A stretch of DNA of 57,687 nucleotides, taken from an uncultured Clostridia bacterium (GTDB lineage: Bacteria; Bacillota; Clostridia; Oscillospirales; Ruminococcaceae). Location: positions 1 through 57,687 of the forward strand of contig CAMZIK010000005.1 of NCBI GenBank assembly GCA_947307175.1, written 5' to 3'. How positions within the stretch are numbered: position 1 is the first letter of the stretch; each line of letters begins with the position of its first letter. The position numbers and the translations under genes are program-made. Below the pieces are notes generated by a model. That model did not search any database and was not told the DNA's origin. It saw nothing but the letters and a program-made list of their open reading frames with translations. Positions 25,724-34,007 of the stretch are shown piece after piece.

Positions 25724-25751
25724 ACCTCTGTCCGCTTGTGCGGGCAGAGGT
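25724..25751 (+). repeat. Stable hairpin between dnaK and dnaJ
   Basis: A 12-bp stem ACCTCTGTCCGC / GCGGGCAGAGGT (one G-U) with a TTGT loop and no T run after it. It is probably an mRNA stability or processing element that sets the dnaK:dnaJ ratio rather than a terminator. Confidence 0.7.
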
Positions 25752-25809
25752 AGTGCTGTATTAAAGACAAATATATAAGGAGTTGTGCTCCGGACAGGAG
25801 TGATGACAT

Positions 25810-26958
25810 ATGGCAGATAAAAGAGATTACTATGAGGTGCTTGGTGTTTCAAAAAGCGCTTCTGAGGACGAAATAAAAAAAGCATTCCGTAAACTTGCGA
25901 AACAGTATCACCCCGATCTTCACCCGGGTGATAAAGATGCTGAGGAAAAGTTCAAAGAGGTCAACGAGGCTTACGAGATACTTTCCAATCCGGATAAGAA
26001 AGCGAAGTACGATCAGTTCGGATTTGCAGGTGTAGACCCGAATTACGGCGCAGGCGCAGCAGGTGCAGGCGGATTCGGCGGATTTGCAGATATGGGAGAT
26101 ATTTTTGATTCCATTTTCGGCGGTTTCGGATTTGGCGGAGGCTCAAGAGCATCATCTAACCCGAATGCTCCAAGACGTGGTGCAGATATTCGTGCAAATG
26201 CAAATATCGACTTTATGGAAGCCTGCAAGGGCAAAACTGTAAAGGTAAGGGTCAACAAGACCGTTCAGTGTGATGAATGTCACGGAACAGGCGCAGCAGC
26301 CGGCTCGGGAACAAAGACTTGTCCTGAGTGTAACGGTAAGGGTCAGAAGGTCATTACCCAGCAGTCGCTTTTCGGCAGCGTAAGACAGGTCGTAACCTGC
26401 AACAGATGCGGCGGTAAAGGAAAGATAGTCGATACTCCGTGCCGTAAGTGTAACGGTCAGGGCATGGTCAAAAAGGCTGTTGATCTGGACGTTGACATTC
26501 CTGCAGGCATCGCAGACGGTCAGATGGTAAGGCTCGCAGGGCAGGGTAATTGCGGTACTAACGGCGGACCAAGCGGTGATCTTCTCGTAAGCATCAATGT
26601 AAGACCCGATCCGATCTTTGAGCGTGATGGCTATGATGTATGGACAGAGATCCCTATAACTTATACACAGGCTGCTCTCGGTGACGAGATAACGATTCCT
26701 ACCGTTGAAGGCAAGGTAACATATACTGTTCCAGAAGGCACTCAGACGGGCACTGTTTTCCGCCTGAGAGGAAAGGGAATACAGAAAGTACACAGCACCA
26801 GCCACGGTGACCACTATGTAAGAGTTATCATCGAAGTGCCGAGGAATCTTTCGAAGGAGCAGAAGAATATTCTTAAAGAGTATGAAAAAACGCTTACCGA
26901 GAAAAACTATGCTAAGCGTAAGAGCTTCTTTGAAAAGCTTAAAGATAAATTCTCATAA
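25810..26958 (+). CDS. dnaJ: Co-chaperone DnaJ (Hsp40)
   Basis: Stimulates DnaK ATPase and delivers substrates. The 382-residue type A DnaJ has a J domain (1-70) with the HPD tripeptide (YHPDLHPG), a Gly/Phe-rich region (about 75-115), four CxxCxGxG zinc repeats ([32 protein letters not shown], about 155-220), and the C-terminal client-binding domains with RLRGKGIQ. The start is ATG with GGAG upstream. It is the last gene of the heat-shock operon and ends at an intrinsic terminator. Confidence 0.98.
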   Translation: MADKRDYYEVLGVSKSASEDEIKKAFRKLAKQYHPDLHPGDKDAEEKFKEVNEAYEILSNPDKKAKYDQFGFAGVDPNYGAGAAGAGGFGGFADMGDIFDSIFGGFGFGGGSRASSNPNAPRRGADIRANANIDFMEACKGKTVKVRVNKTVQCDECHGTGAAAGSGTKTCPECNGKGQKVITQQSLFGSVRQVVTCNRCGGKGKIVDTPCRKCNGQGMVKKAVDLDVDIPAGIADGQMVRLAGQGNCGTNGGPSGDLLVSINVRPDPIFERDGYDVWTEIPITYTQAALGDEITIPTVEGKVTYTVPEGTQTGTVFRLRGKGIQKVHSTSHGDHYVRVIIEVPRNLSKEQKNILKEYEKTLTEKNYAKRKSFFEKLKDKFS

Positions 26959-26963
26959 TAATT

Positions 26964-26990
26964 AAGAGCTGCTTTATTGCAGCTCTTTTT
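26964..26990 (+). terminator. Intrinsic terminator of the hrcA-dnaJ operon
   Basis: Perfect 9-bp stem AAGAGCTGC / GCAGCTCTT, loop TTTATT, then a T run, 5 bp after dnaJ. Confidence 0.92.
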
Positions 26991-26992
26991 GC

Positions 26993-27021
26993 TTTACATT
27001 TTGTCTTTGATGTGGTAAAAT
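26993..27021 (+). promoter_or_regulatory. Sigma-A promoter for the sugar acetyltransferase
   Basis: TTTACA (26993-26998), 17-bp spacer, TAAAAT (27016-27021), directly after the dnaJ terminator. Confidence 0.75.
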
Positions 27022-27044
27022 CTAAAAAAAAGGGGGATAATAAA

Positions 27045-27668
27045 ATGGGAAAAGAAAAACTGCACAACGGAGAACTGTATTTTCCGGGTGAAAAGGATCT
27101 GGTCGAATATCAGACTGCCTGCCTTGAAAAGCTTTATGATTTCAACGCTACAAGACCGAGCGAGATGAAAAAGCGTGAGCAGATGCTCAGGGAAATGTTT
27201 GCTGAGATCGGAGAGGGCTGCTATATCGAACCGCCTTTCCATTCTAACTTTGGAGGCGCTCACTGTCATTTCGGGAAATATGTCTTTGCAAATTTCAATC
27301 TGACGCTTGTTGATGATACGCATATCTATGTCGGTGATTATACAATGTTCGGACCAAATGTCGTAGTCGCATCAGCAGGTCATCCGCTTTGTCCGCAGCT
27401 GCGTAAAGACGGCTTGCAGTACAATATGCCTGTTCATATCGGCAAAAACTGCTGGATAGGCGCTGGAGTCGTTATCGTGCCTGGCGTTACGATAGGGGAT
27501 AATGTTGTTATCGGTGCGGGAAGCGTGGTAACCAAGGATATACCATCGGGTGTGCTTGCTTTTGGAAACCCATGCAGAGTCCAGCGTGAGATAGGCGAGC
27601 ATGACAGAGAATTCTATTTCAAGGACAGAAAAATACCGCCTGAACTGAAAGAAAAATACGGACTGTAA
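27045..27668 (+). CDS. Maltose/galactoside-type sugar O-acetyltransferase
   Basis: A 207-residue left-handed beta-helix enzyme that moves acetyl from acetyl-CoA to a sugar hydroxyl. The helical N-terminus (ATRPSEMKKREQMLREMFAE) is the Mac domain, and the hexapeptide repeats follow, with the catalytic His in SAGHPLCPQLR and the CoA-binding loop IGKNCWIGAGVVIVPGVTIG, then VIGAGSVVTKDIPSGVLAFGNPCRV. ATG at 27045 follows GGGGGA; an in-frame GTG at 27012 overlaps the promoter. Monocistronic. The family includes LacA and Maa; the natural sugar is unknown, and detoxification of non-metabolised sugars is the usual proposal. Confidence 0.92.
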   Translation: MGKEKLHNGELYFPGEKDLVEYQTACLEKLYDFNATRPSEMKKREQMLREMFAEIGEGCYIEPPFHSNFGGAHCHFGKYVFANFNLTLVDDTHIYVGDYTMFGPNVVVASAGHPLCPQLRKDGLQYNMPVHIGKNCWIGAGVVIVPGVTIGDNVVIGAGSVVTKDIPSGVLAFGNPCRVQREIGEHDREFYFKDRKIPPELKEKYGL

Positions 27669-27669
27669 A

Positions 27670-27697
27670 AAAGAGGATGCGTTTTTGCATCCTCTTT
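27670..27697. terminator. Terminator between the acetyltransferase and the minus-strand operon
   Basis: Perfect 11-bp stem AAAGAGGATGC / GCATCCTCTTT with a GTTTTT loop. The minus side has a better T run (CTTTTTTAC) than the plus side, so it mainly ends the convergent seven-gene operon. Confidence 0.88.
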
Positions 27698-27734
27698 GTC
27701 GTTTTGCTCTCTTCTTTCTTTTGTTCGCTTTGTA

Positions 27735-28190
27735 TTATAGGCTCATAACATAGATCTGACAAGGATTTTCTTTTCCCCACAGGCTTTCGATGACTTCAAA
27801 TTCCTTGAAACCAAGGCTCAGATAGAACTTGTTTGTTCTGTCATAGTCCTCATAGACTCCCATTTTCACGGTCTTGACCTGTAAAAATGAATATCCCTGT
27901 TCGCAAGCTGCTTTCTTTGCTGCCTCAAACAGCTGTCTGCCAAAGCCTTTACGGTGATACTGCATCAGTACGCCCATTACGGCAAGCTCAACGGTTTGTT
28001 TTCCTGTTTGTTTCAGGCATAGAAAACCGATCGGTTCATCGTTATCTATCGCTGCAAAGAATGGTTCATCTGCACTTTCAGCAATGAACTGTTCCCGGCT
28101 TTCCTCGACCTGAAACCAGTCAGGCAATGCCTCAAGTATCTTCCTTGCTATATCCTTCTTCTGTGTCACATCGATTATTTGTTTTATCAT
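27735..28190 (-). CDS. GNAT family N-acetyltransferase (last gene of operon)
   Basis: A 151-residue GNAT with the acetyl-CoA loop QYHRKGFGRQLFEAAKKAA (about residues 88-106), a preceding strand VELAVMGVLM, and the C-terminal FYLSLGFKEFEVI motif. AGGGA lies before the ATG, 16 bp after the methyltransferase stop. It is the seventh and last gene of the minus-strand operon driven from 31753. The family acts on very different amines, so the substrate is unknown. Confidence 0.85.
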   Translation of the reverse strand: MIKQIIDVTQKKDIARKILEALPDWFQVEESREQFIAESADEPFFAAIDNDEPIGFLCLKQTGKQTVELAVMGVLMQYHRKGFGRQLFEAAKKAACEQGYSFLQVKTVKMGVYEDYDRTNKFYLSLGFKEFEVIESLWGKENPCQIYVMSL

Positions 28191-28206
28191 TGTTTCCCTA
28201 TAATAC

Positions 28207-28998
28207 TTATTTGTTAACTGTTAGTTCTGCCATAGCTACATAGTGCTGTATCTCGAATTGTTCGGGCGTTTCTTTTTCAAGCATAGCCCAATGCTCTTTG
28301 TTCCACATTTCAAGTTTTTCACCCGAAAGGGAAGCACCAACTCCACGGCAAGCTTTCAATCGACCGTGCCAGCTTTCTCTTGTGAACGGTATCTTTACAT
28401 CAAACTGTTCTGTGTGGGTGATCTCGAAAAGTCTGTTATAATCCTCAGGTACCCATACAGGTCTTCTTGTGTCTCCTTTACCGTTCCAGTCAGGATTGTA
28501 TTTAAGGATTATCTCCTCGCTTTTGCCTGCTATCCTGTCCTCAAACGGCAGCCAGCCCATATAAAGTATCAGGAACTTTCCGCCCGGTTTGAGTATTTTT
28601 GCAAGCTTGGGTGCAAGCAACTTGTGATCGGGGTACCAGATACACTGGCAGGCGGTCACAACATCAAAGCTGTTATCGGGATAGTCGATGTCTTCAGCTT
28701 TGCAGACAAAGAACTCAATGTCTTTGCCTTCTTGTGCTGCGAGTATCTTTGCCTGTTCGATCTGGTTTGCTGCAATGTCTGTTCCGACCCATTTTGCACC
28801 GTAGCGGTACATATTTCTCGGAAGCACGCCTGTACCAGATCCGATGTCGAGGACTTTCTGTCCTTTGATACATAATCCTCTTTCTACGATCTTTTCATAG
28901 AATTCCTGCGGGTAAACGTCTCTGAACTTTGCGTAGTCCTGAGATGTCTTTCCCCAGTCAAATGGCTTTCCGCCATCGATGTTGGTAAGTTTCTGCAT
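28207..28998 (-). CDS. Class I SAM-dependent methyltransferase
   Basis: A 263-residue methyltransferase. Motif I VLDIGSGTGVLPRNMYRYG (about residues 49-67) binds SAM, the acidic motif II is GTDIAANQIEQAK, and motif IV is FDVVTACQCIWYPDH, followed by ILKPGGKFLILYMGW. The C-terminal half (about 150-263) has many aromatic residues and no clear family mark. This fold methylates small molecules, lipids or tRNA; the substrate cannot be named. AAAGGGGA lies before the ATG. Sixth gene of the operon. Confidence 0.87.
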   Translation of the reverse strand: MQKLTNIDGGKPFDWGKTSQDYAKFRDVYPQEFYEKIVERGLCIKGQKVLDIGSGTGVLPRNMYRYGAKWVGTDIAANQIEQAKILAAQEGKDIEFFVCKAEDIDYPDNSFDVVTACQCIWYPDHKLLAPKLAKILKPGGKFLILYMGWLPFEDRIAGKSEEIILKYNPDWNGKGDTRRPVWVPEDYNRLFEITHTEQFDVKIPFTRESWHGRLKACRGVGASLSGEKLEMWNKEHWAMLEKETPEQFEIQHYVAMAELTVNK

Positions 28999-29012
28999 TT
29001 TTGTTTTCCCCT

Positions 29013-29201
29013 TTAATTATTTATTTCTGTTCTGCTGTTATTAGTCTTGCCGCTTTCGATAAAGCTCAGTAAAATACATATTGACATAAGTGTTGCGGCA
29101 ATTATGAGCGTTATGCTGCTTTCAAATGCAAGACTGATGACAGAAAGTATGAACGTTGCTGTTGTCAGAATACTTAACAGCCTTTCTTTTTTTACCCTCA
29201 T
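29013..29201 (-). CDS. Small membrane protein, function unknown
   Basis: A 62-residue protein with a basic start (MRVKKER) and two membrane segments (about residues 8-28 and 30-48), ending in a polar tail. The ribosome site AGGGGGAA and the tight spacing to both neighbours (14 and 35 bp) support that it is real. No family is recognised. It may anchor or regulate a partner in the operon. Confidence 0.65.
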   Translation of the reverse strand: MRVKKERLLSILTTATFILSVISLAFESSITLIIAATLMSICILLSFIESGKTNNSRTEINN

Positions 29202-29236
29202 TTTTTGTTCCCCCTGAATTTCTCACCTTGGCTCCG

Positions 29237-29755
29237 TCAGACATACAGCTCAAATGTCATTTCTTTTCTTTCTTCGCTGCTGCCTCTGTTTTTTCTTCCG
29301 CTTGCACAACCGATACAGAAAAATCCGAGCTTGCTCATAACGTTCTGGCTTGCTCTGTTTTCCCAGTCACAGTGTGCCACAAAGTGCCTTATTGAAAGCT
29401 TGCTTTCAGCAAATCCGATCACAGCGCCAGCCGCTTCGGTGGCATACCCCTTGCCGTGATAGTTTTTGTCAAGTATCCAGCCAAGCTCAGCCGTGCTTTT
29501 TGAACCGAAGAGATATACCCCTATACCTCCGATATGATTTCCGTCCGCAACAACGGCAAATTCATAAAAGCAAGGCGCAGTCTTGTGCCATTCACTTTCG
29601 CATCTTTCAAGGAACTCTTTAGTTTCATCAATACTTTCATTCGGCAGGAAAGCCATATATTTAGTGTTGTCCTTGTCTGCCGAATAAGCGTAAGTCGTCT
29701 CCAGATCCTGCATGCCTATCGGACGCAGGACAAGTCTTTGTGTCTGTATCTGCAT
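29237..29755 (-). CDS. GNAT acetyltransferase, RimJ/RimL-like
   Basis: A 172-residue GNAT of the Acetyltransf_3 type: MQIQTQRLVLRPIGMQDLE at the N-terminus is characteristic, ELGWILDKNYHGKGYATEAAG (read as ELGWILDKNYHGKGYATEA) is the acetyl-CoA loop, and NRASQNVMSKLGF is the terminal helix. The start at 29755 is chosen because GGGGTA lies upstream; a longer frame back to 29842 would overlap the upstream gene. Such enzymes acetylate N-termini of proteins or small amines. Fifth gene of the operon. Confidence 0.87.
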   Translation of the reverse strand: MQIQTQRLVLRPIGMQDLETTYAYSADKDNTKYMAFLPNESIDETKEFLERCESEWHKTAPCFYEFAVVADGNHIGGIGVYLFGSKSTAELGWILDKNYHGKGYATEAAGAVIGFAESKLSIRHFVAHCDWENRASQNVMSKLGFFCIGCASGRKNRGSSEERKEMTFELYV

Positions 29756-29774
29756 TTTTTGTACCCCATGAGTC

Positions 29775-30242
29775 CTATCGGAACTTTTCGAGCCTGTAAA
29801 GCCTCCCGTTTTCAAGTTCCTTAACTCCGTCTTTGTAGTCATACCCTAATTTTCTGTAAAATTCAACTCCGGTTTTAGAAGCCGGTATCTCTATTCTATC
29901 AGCACGCAGAGCATATTCGTCCTGCTCAAGCGTTTTAATGATCTCTCTGCCAATACCCCTGCCCTGATACTGCGGAAGTACGAATATAGTAAGCAGTATG
30001 CTTTCCGTTTCGCTGCCCCAGAAAGGGGATATACAGCCGCAGCCTACTATCTTTTCGTCATCGCAGGCAACATAGAAATGACCCTGTTTTGCTCTTTCCG
30101 AGAGCTTTTCGGGTGAAAGCTCCTGCACAAGGATAGTTATTTCTTCTTTTGTATAATCATTGCTGTTTGATGCTTTCAGTGTTGTTGTGATAACATCGAA
30201 AACTTCTATATTGTCTTTTTCCTCAAATCTGCGTATTTTCAT
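29775..30242 (-). CDS. GNAT family N-acetyltransferase
   Basis: A 155-residue GNAT. RRFEEKDNIEVFDVI is the N-terminal strand-helix, ILLTIFVLPQYQGRGIGREII (read as TIFVLPQYQGRGIGREII) the acetyl-CoA loop, and GVEFYRKLGYDYKDGV the final motif. It follows the TetR gene by 44 bp and has only a weak purine-rich ribosome site, so expression may depend on the upstream gene. Fourth in sequence position from the right end; substrate unknown. Confidence 0.86.
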   Translation of the reverse strand: MKIRRFEEKDNIEVFDVITTTLKASNSNDYTKEEITILVQELSPEKLSERAKQGHFYVACDDEKIVGCGCISPFWGSETESILLTIFVLPQYQGRGIGREIIKTLEQDEYALRADRIEIPASKTGVEFYRKLGYDYKDGVKELENGRLYRLEKFR

Positions 30243-30286
30243 TTTTCTTTCTTTTTCCCATATTGTTATTTTGTTTTATTTCAGCT

Positions 30287-30910
30287 TTACTTTTCATTCA
30301 AAGCAAGAAATTCTTTTTCTTTATCAAACTTTCCTTCCATAAAGCCAGGTATCTCTTTTATTGCCTTGTAATTCGCAAGGCTGGTCTGTGTAAGTATCAG
30401 AAGCATTTCATCGTCTGAATATGTGCAGTTCCCCGTAACGATAAGAGTCGCAAAGCTCAGCGACATCAGCCACAGATTTCTGTAATAACATTCGGCGGTG
30501 AACTTATCAACTTTATAGATCCGCATTACCGAATCAGTAACAAGTCCCAATGTGAACTTAAATTCATCGTGAGCGTGTTTTCTGCCGTCGGGAGTTGTTT
30601 TGAAAAAAAGCACCTTGAACAGTTCCGGCTCATTTTTTGCGAGAAGCAGGAACTGGTGTCCTACTCCGAGAAAAGGTATCTTCTCGTCAAGACCTTGTAA
30701 GATATATGAGTGGTAAAGCTCTCTTGCGCTGGTAAGGACTTCATCTTTTATTTCATTTATCGTGCTGTAATATGTGAATATCGGGTGAGTCGATACACCC
30801 AGCGCAGCTGCAACACTTCTTGCCGTAACTGCATCTATACCGTTATTCCTTGTAATTTCCATAGCAGCGTCAAGTATCTGCTGTTTGGTGACCAGTTTTT
30901 TTGGCGGCAT
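30287..30910 (-). CDS. TetR-family transcriptional regulator
   Basis: A 207-residue regulator with the TetR helix-turn-helix in residues 8-55: TKQQILDAAMEITRNNGI, then VTARSVAAALGVSTHPIFTYY. The C-terminal half is the ligand-binding and dimer domain, with no family signature I recognise. AAGGAG lies before the ATG. It is the second gene of the operon, 20 bp after the transglutaminase gene. The promoter ahead of the operon has a 14-bp palindrome at the expected start site, the sort of site a TetR dimer binds, so autorepression of the whole operon is likely. Confidence 0.9.
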   Translation of the reverse strand: MPPKKLVTKQQILDAAMEITRNNGIDAVTARSVAAALGVSTHPIFTYYSTINEIKDEVLTSARELYHSYILQGLDEKIPFLGVGHQFLLLAKNEPELFKVLFFKTTPDGRKHAHDEFKFTLGLVTDSVMRIYKVDKFTAECYYRNLWLMSLSFATLIVTGNCTYSDDEMLLILTQTSLANYKAIKEIPGFMEGKFDKEKEFLALNEK

Positions 30911-30930
30911 GAATAACTCCTTACTACTAT

Positions 30931-31629
30931 TTAATGATCTCTTATCCGCTTTACGTTCCTGTTCATCAGATGTCTTCCGAGATTTCTGAAAAGAAAGGCT
31001 TTGAAGCGTGTAAGCTCCTGACCGTGTTCTTTAAGAAGATCATCAGGTGAGTCGTAAACACCGAAGTCCTGATTTATGCCTTCACTTTGTATATAAGTAT
31101 TATTCCTGTTGAAATCTATGACCGGATGCCTGAAATCCTTTACAGCAACGCCATATCCGCAGAACGAACCTTTGCATTTTCTGAACTTTGTCTGAAGCTT
31201 TGAAAGATATTTCTTATCAAGGATAAATGCTTCAAGCTCAAACCAGCTGCCTTCAAAATATACCTCGACCCAGCTGTGAAAAATGTTTCTTGGTGCGTTT
31301 TTATAAACAAATCCTGTCATAGCACCTTTTTGAAGCTTTTTGTCGATAGTGAAGCCGTGAATACGGCAGGGGATACCGCAGGCTCTGAGCAGAGCCATGA
31401 ACAGCGTTCCCTTTGTGTTGCACTGTCCATAGCCGTCCGAAAGGACTCTTGAAGCGCAAATGCTGTCATCAATATTATATCCGAAAAGTATCTCATCTCT
31501 AACGAAATTGTAGATCGCTTTTATGCGCTCAAATTCATCAAGAGATCTCCACTTTCTTTTTTTGATAAGCTTCTGGATCGGTACGATTGAATAGTCAAGC
31601 ATGGGTGTTTCCATTAAATATCTCTGCAT
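30931..31629 (-). CDS. Transglutaminase-like domain protein
   Basis: A 232-residue protein with a transglutaminase/protease core: the Cys motif GYGQCNTKGTLFMALLRACG (about residues 89-108), then IPCRIHGFTI, the His motif FHSWVEVYFEGSWFELEAF, and a following ILDKKY whose Asp may complete the triad. The N-terminal IYNFVRDEILFGYN is typical of this group. No signal peptide, so it probably acts in the cytosol as a peptidase or deamidase. The ATG at 31629 is preceded by AAAGGAGAT; the in-frame start at 31686 lies close to the promoter and lacks a site. First gene of the operon. Confidence 0.86.
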   Translation of the reverse strand: MQRYLMETPMLDYSIVPIQKLIKKRKWRSLDEFERIKAIYNFVRDEILFGYNIDDSICASRVLSDGYGQCNTKGTLFMALLRACGIPCRIHGFTIDKKLQKGAMTGFVYKNAPRNIFHSWVEVYFEGSWFELEAFILDKKYLSKLQTKFRKCKGSFCGYGVAVKDFRHPVIDFNRNNTYIQSEGINQDFGVYDSPDDLLKEHGQELTRFKAFLFRNLGRHLMNRNVKRIRDH

Positions 31630-31697
31630 CTGTATATCTCCTTTTTCTGTCTCTGATATACCATGCAGGATCAATAAAATACGCAATAACCTCTGTT

Positions 31698-31715
31698 ATG
31701 TAACATATGTTACGT
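31698..31715 (-). promoter_or_regulatory. Palindromic operator, probably for the TetR regulator
   Basis: GTAACATATGTTAC (31700-31713) is a perfect 14-bp palindrome, extended imperfectly to about 24 bp by GTTAT / GTTAC flanks. It lies about 5-20 bp downstream of the expected start site of the transglutaminase-TetR operon. Confidence 0.72.
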
Positions 31716-31724
31716 TACAAGCAC

Positions 31725-31753
31725 AATATATCATACTATATAATAGTTGTCAA
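31725..31753 (-). promoter_or_regulatory. Sigma-A promoter of the seven-gene operon
   Basis: On the minus strand consensus TTGACA (31748-31753), 17-bp spacer, TATATT (31725-31730). Confidence 0.83.
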
Positions 31754-31764
31754 TGCTTTTCACC

Positions 31765-31802
31765 AAAAACTCACGAAACTTTCATCTTAGCTCCGTGAGT
31801 TT
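31765..31802 (-). terminator. Terminator of the zinc-efflux operon
   Basis: On the minus strand AAACTCACG / CGTGAGTTT with an 18-nt loop, followed by T residues, about 20 bp after the ATPase stop. Confidence 0.75.
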
Positions 31803-31822
31803 AAAATTACTTTAAATTTCCG

Positions 31823-33979
31823 TCATATTCTTGAGCATCTGAGAGCATTCAGAATAGCCAGAAGAGCAACGCCTACATCAGCAAAAACTGCCATCCACAT
31901 GCCTGCAAATCCAAGCGCGCCGAGGATCATGACTGCAAATTTCACTCCAAGAGCAAATACGATATTCTGCTTAACTATCTTCATCGTCTTGAGAGCGATC
32001 TTTACTGATTTCGGAATACTTGTCGGGTCATCGTTCATAAGTACGACATCAGCTGCTTCTATTGCAATATCCGAGCCCAGACCGCCCATTGCTATGCCGA
32101 TATCGGCTCTTGCTATTACGGGTGCATCGTTGATACCATCGCCTGCGAAAGCAACAAGACCTTTTGAACTATTATTCATAAGCTGCTCGACCTTTTCGAC
32201 CTTGTTCTGAGGCAGCAGGGAAGCGAAAAATCTTTTTATACCTATCTTTTCTGCAACAATACCGGCTGTCTGCTCTTTATCGCCTGTGAGCATAACAGTT
32301 TCGATACCAAGCTCAGAAAGCTTTTTCACTGCATTTACAGACTGTTCTCTGATCTCATCTCCGAGTGTTATGCAGCCGCAGTATTTTCCGTCATATGCAA
32401 CATAAACCGTTGTGTAAATGCTTTCCTTGTTCTGAACTGCGATACCGTTTTGTTCAAGGAGTTCGCTTTTTCCGCAGAGTATCTTTTTGCTGTTGTAAAT
32501 ACAGCTCATACCGAAGCCCGAAACTTCGCTTATATCACTTACCGTTCCGTTTGGTATTACCTTGCCGTATCTTTTTAGTATGGATAATGCTATCGGGTGA
32601 TTTGAACCTGATTCTGCAAATGCCGCAAATTCCAATACTTCCTGCTCGCTGATACCGTCAGGCTCAATTCCTATAACGCTGAAACAGCCTTTTGTGAGTG
32701 TACCCGTTTTGTCAACTGCAAGTACCGAGCATTTTGAGATAGCTTCGATCGCCTTTGCGCCTTTTACAAGGATACCTTGCTTTGAAGCATCGCCGATGCC
32801 AGCAAAGAAACCAAGAGGGATAGAGATAACAAGTGCGCACGGGCAGGAAATCACAAGGAACAGAAGTCCTCTGTAAAGCCACTTGCTGAACTGTGAAAAG
32901 CCAAGGAAAAAGCAAGGCACAAGCGTAAGCAGCACTGCACAGGCAACGACCGCAGGAGTATAAACTCTTGCAAAACGAGTAATGAATTTTTCTGTCGCAG
33001 CTTTCTTTTCGGAAGCGTTCTCCACAAGCTCCATTATCCTTGAAACAGCGCTGTCTTTGAAGGTTTCGGTAACTCTGACTTTTATAACACCTTCAAGGTT
33101 GGTGCAGCCGCTCATAACGTTTGTTCCTACGCCTGCTTCAACAGGGAGAAATTCACCTGTTATCGCCGATGTATCGAGCTGGGTGCTGCCTTCAACGATG
33201 CAGCCGTCAAGCGGAAGCCTTTCGCCTGCTTTAACGAGGATAATATCACCTCTTTTTACCTGTTCAGGCGGTATCTCTGTTTCTTTTCCATCCTTGATGA
33301 TGCGTGCGGATTCAGGCTTCAGTTCCATAAGCTTTGTAATAGATCTGCGTGATTTTTCAACAGCAATATCCTGAAGAAGCTCACCCACCTGGAAAAACAG
33401 CATTACCGCAGCTGCCTCATCAAAATAACCCAGAGCAACAGCTCCGACCGTTGCGATGAACATAAGGAGAGTTTCATCAAATGCTTCACCATGAAGAAGA
33501 TTCCGCAGCGCTGAGAATACTACATCGTATCCTGCGATCACATATGAACAAAGCGCAAGTATCGTGCAGGGAAGTTCAAACGGGAGCAGTTTTGATAAGC
33601 CGAACAATACACCTGCTAGAATGAATCTTGCAATATCAAAAGCGTGGCTCTCGCTCTTACCGTGTTCGTGGCTGTGACCGTGAGCGTGTTCATGTTCGTG
33701 TCCGTCGCAGTGACAATGATCGTGCTCATGAGCGTGTTCGTGATGCTGCTTTTCTTCATAGTCAAGCACTTCAACATCGGGTTCAAGCTTGCCGACGATC
33801 GCTTTTACTTTGCTGTCAATATTCTCTTTGTCTGGCTGGCTGTGCTTTACAATAAGCTTTTTTCTGATGAAATCCATATCAGCGGATTCAACTATTTCAA
33901 GGTCATTGACCCTGACTGCTATCTTCTGCGCACAGTTGGGGCAGTCAAGCCCTTTGAGCCAGTAAACTGTTTTGGTCAT
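31823..33979 (-). CDS. Zn/Cd-type P1B ATPase (metal efflux pump)
   Basis: A 718-residue P-type ATPase that pumps soft divalent metals out at the cost of ATP. The N-terminus has one heavy-metal domain (GLDCPNCA, Cys13 and Cys16), a His-rich linker (about 79-112, more than 15 His), then membrane helices, TGE loop (TSAITGEFLP), the ion-binding SCPCALVIS, phosphorylation motif DKTGTLTKG, SGSNHPIAL and GDGINDAP. CPC with Asp-rich heavy-metal domain and His-rich linker fits the zinc/cadmium class. Start at ATG 33979; upstream GTG/TTG at 33988-33991 cannot be excluded. Third gene after an SmtB-like sensor and an MBL protein. Confidence 0.93.
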   Translation of the reverse strand: MTKTVYWLKGLDCPNCAQKIAVRVNDLEIVESADMDFIRKKLIVKHSQPDKENIDSKVKAIVGKLEPDVEVLDYEEKQHHEHAHEHDHCHCDGHEHEHAHGHSHEHGKSESHAFDIARFILAGVLFGLSKLLPFELPCTILALCSYVIAGYDVVFSALRNLLHGEAFDETLLMFIATVGAVALGYFDEAAAVMLFFQVGELLQDIAVEKSRRSITKLMELKPESARIIKDGKETEIPPEQVKRGDIILVKAGERLPLDGCIVEGSTQLDTSAITGEFLPVEAGVGTNVMSGCTNLEGVIKVRVTETFKDSAVSRIMELVENASEKKAATEKFITRFARVYTPAVVACAVLLTLVPCFFLGFSQFSKWLYRGLLFLVISCPCALVISIPLGFFAGIGDASKQGILVKGAKAIEAISKCSVLAVDKTGTLTKGCFSVIGIEPDGISEQEVLEFAAFAESGSNHPIALSILKRYGKVIPNGTVSDISEVSGFGMSCIYNSKKILCGKSELLEQNGIAVQNKESIYTTVYVAYDGKYCGCITLGDEIREQSVNAVKKLSELGIETVMLTGDKEQTAGIVAEKIGIKRFFASLLPQNKVEKVEQLMNNSSKGLVAFAGDGINDAPVIARADIGIAMGGLGSDIAIEAADVVLMNDDPTSIPKSVKIALKTMKIVKQNIVFALGVKFAVMILGALGFAGMWMAVFADVGVALLAILNALRCSRI

Positions 33980-34007
33980 TCCGACCACCAAGCCTTTCTA
34001 ATGTATG

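Noticed and set aside
25024..25809. 261-codon minus-strand frame opposite dnaK
   Set aside because: Mirror frame of a highly expressed gene with biased codons; no ribosome site or family match.
33640..33760. Tandem repeat of GTG/ATG-rich units
   Set aside because: This is the coding DNA for the His-rich linker of the P-type ATPase, not a separate repeat array.
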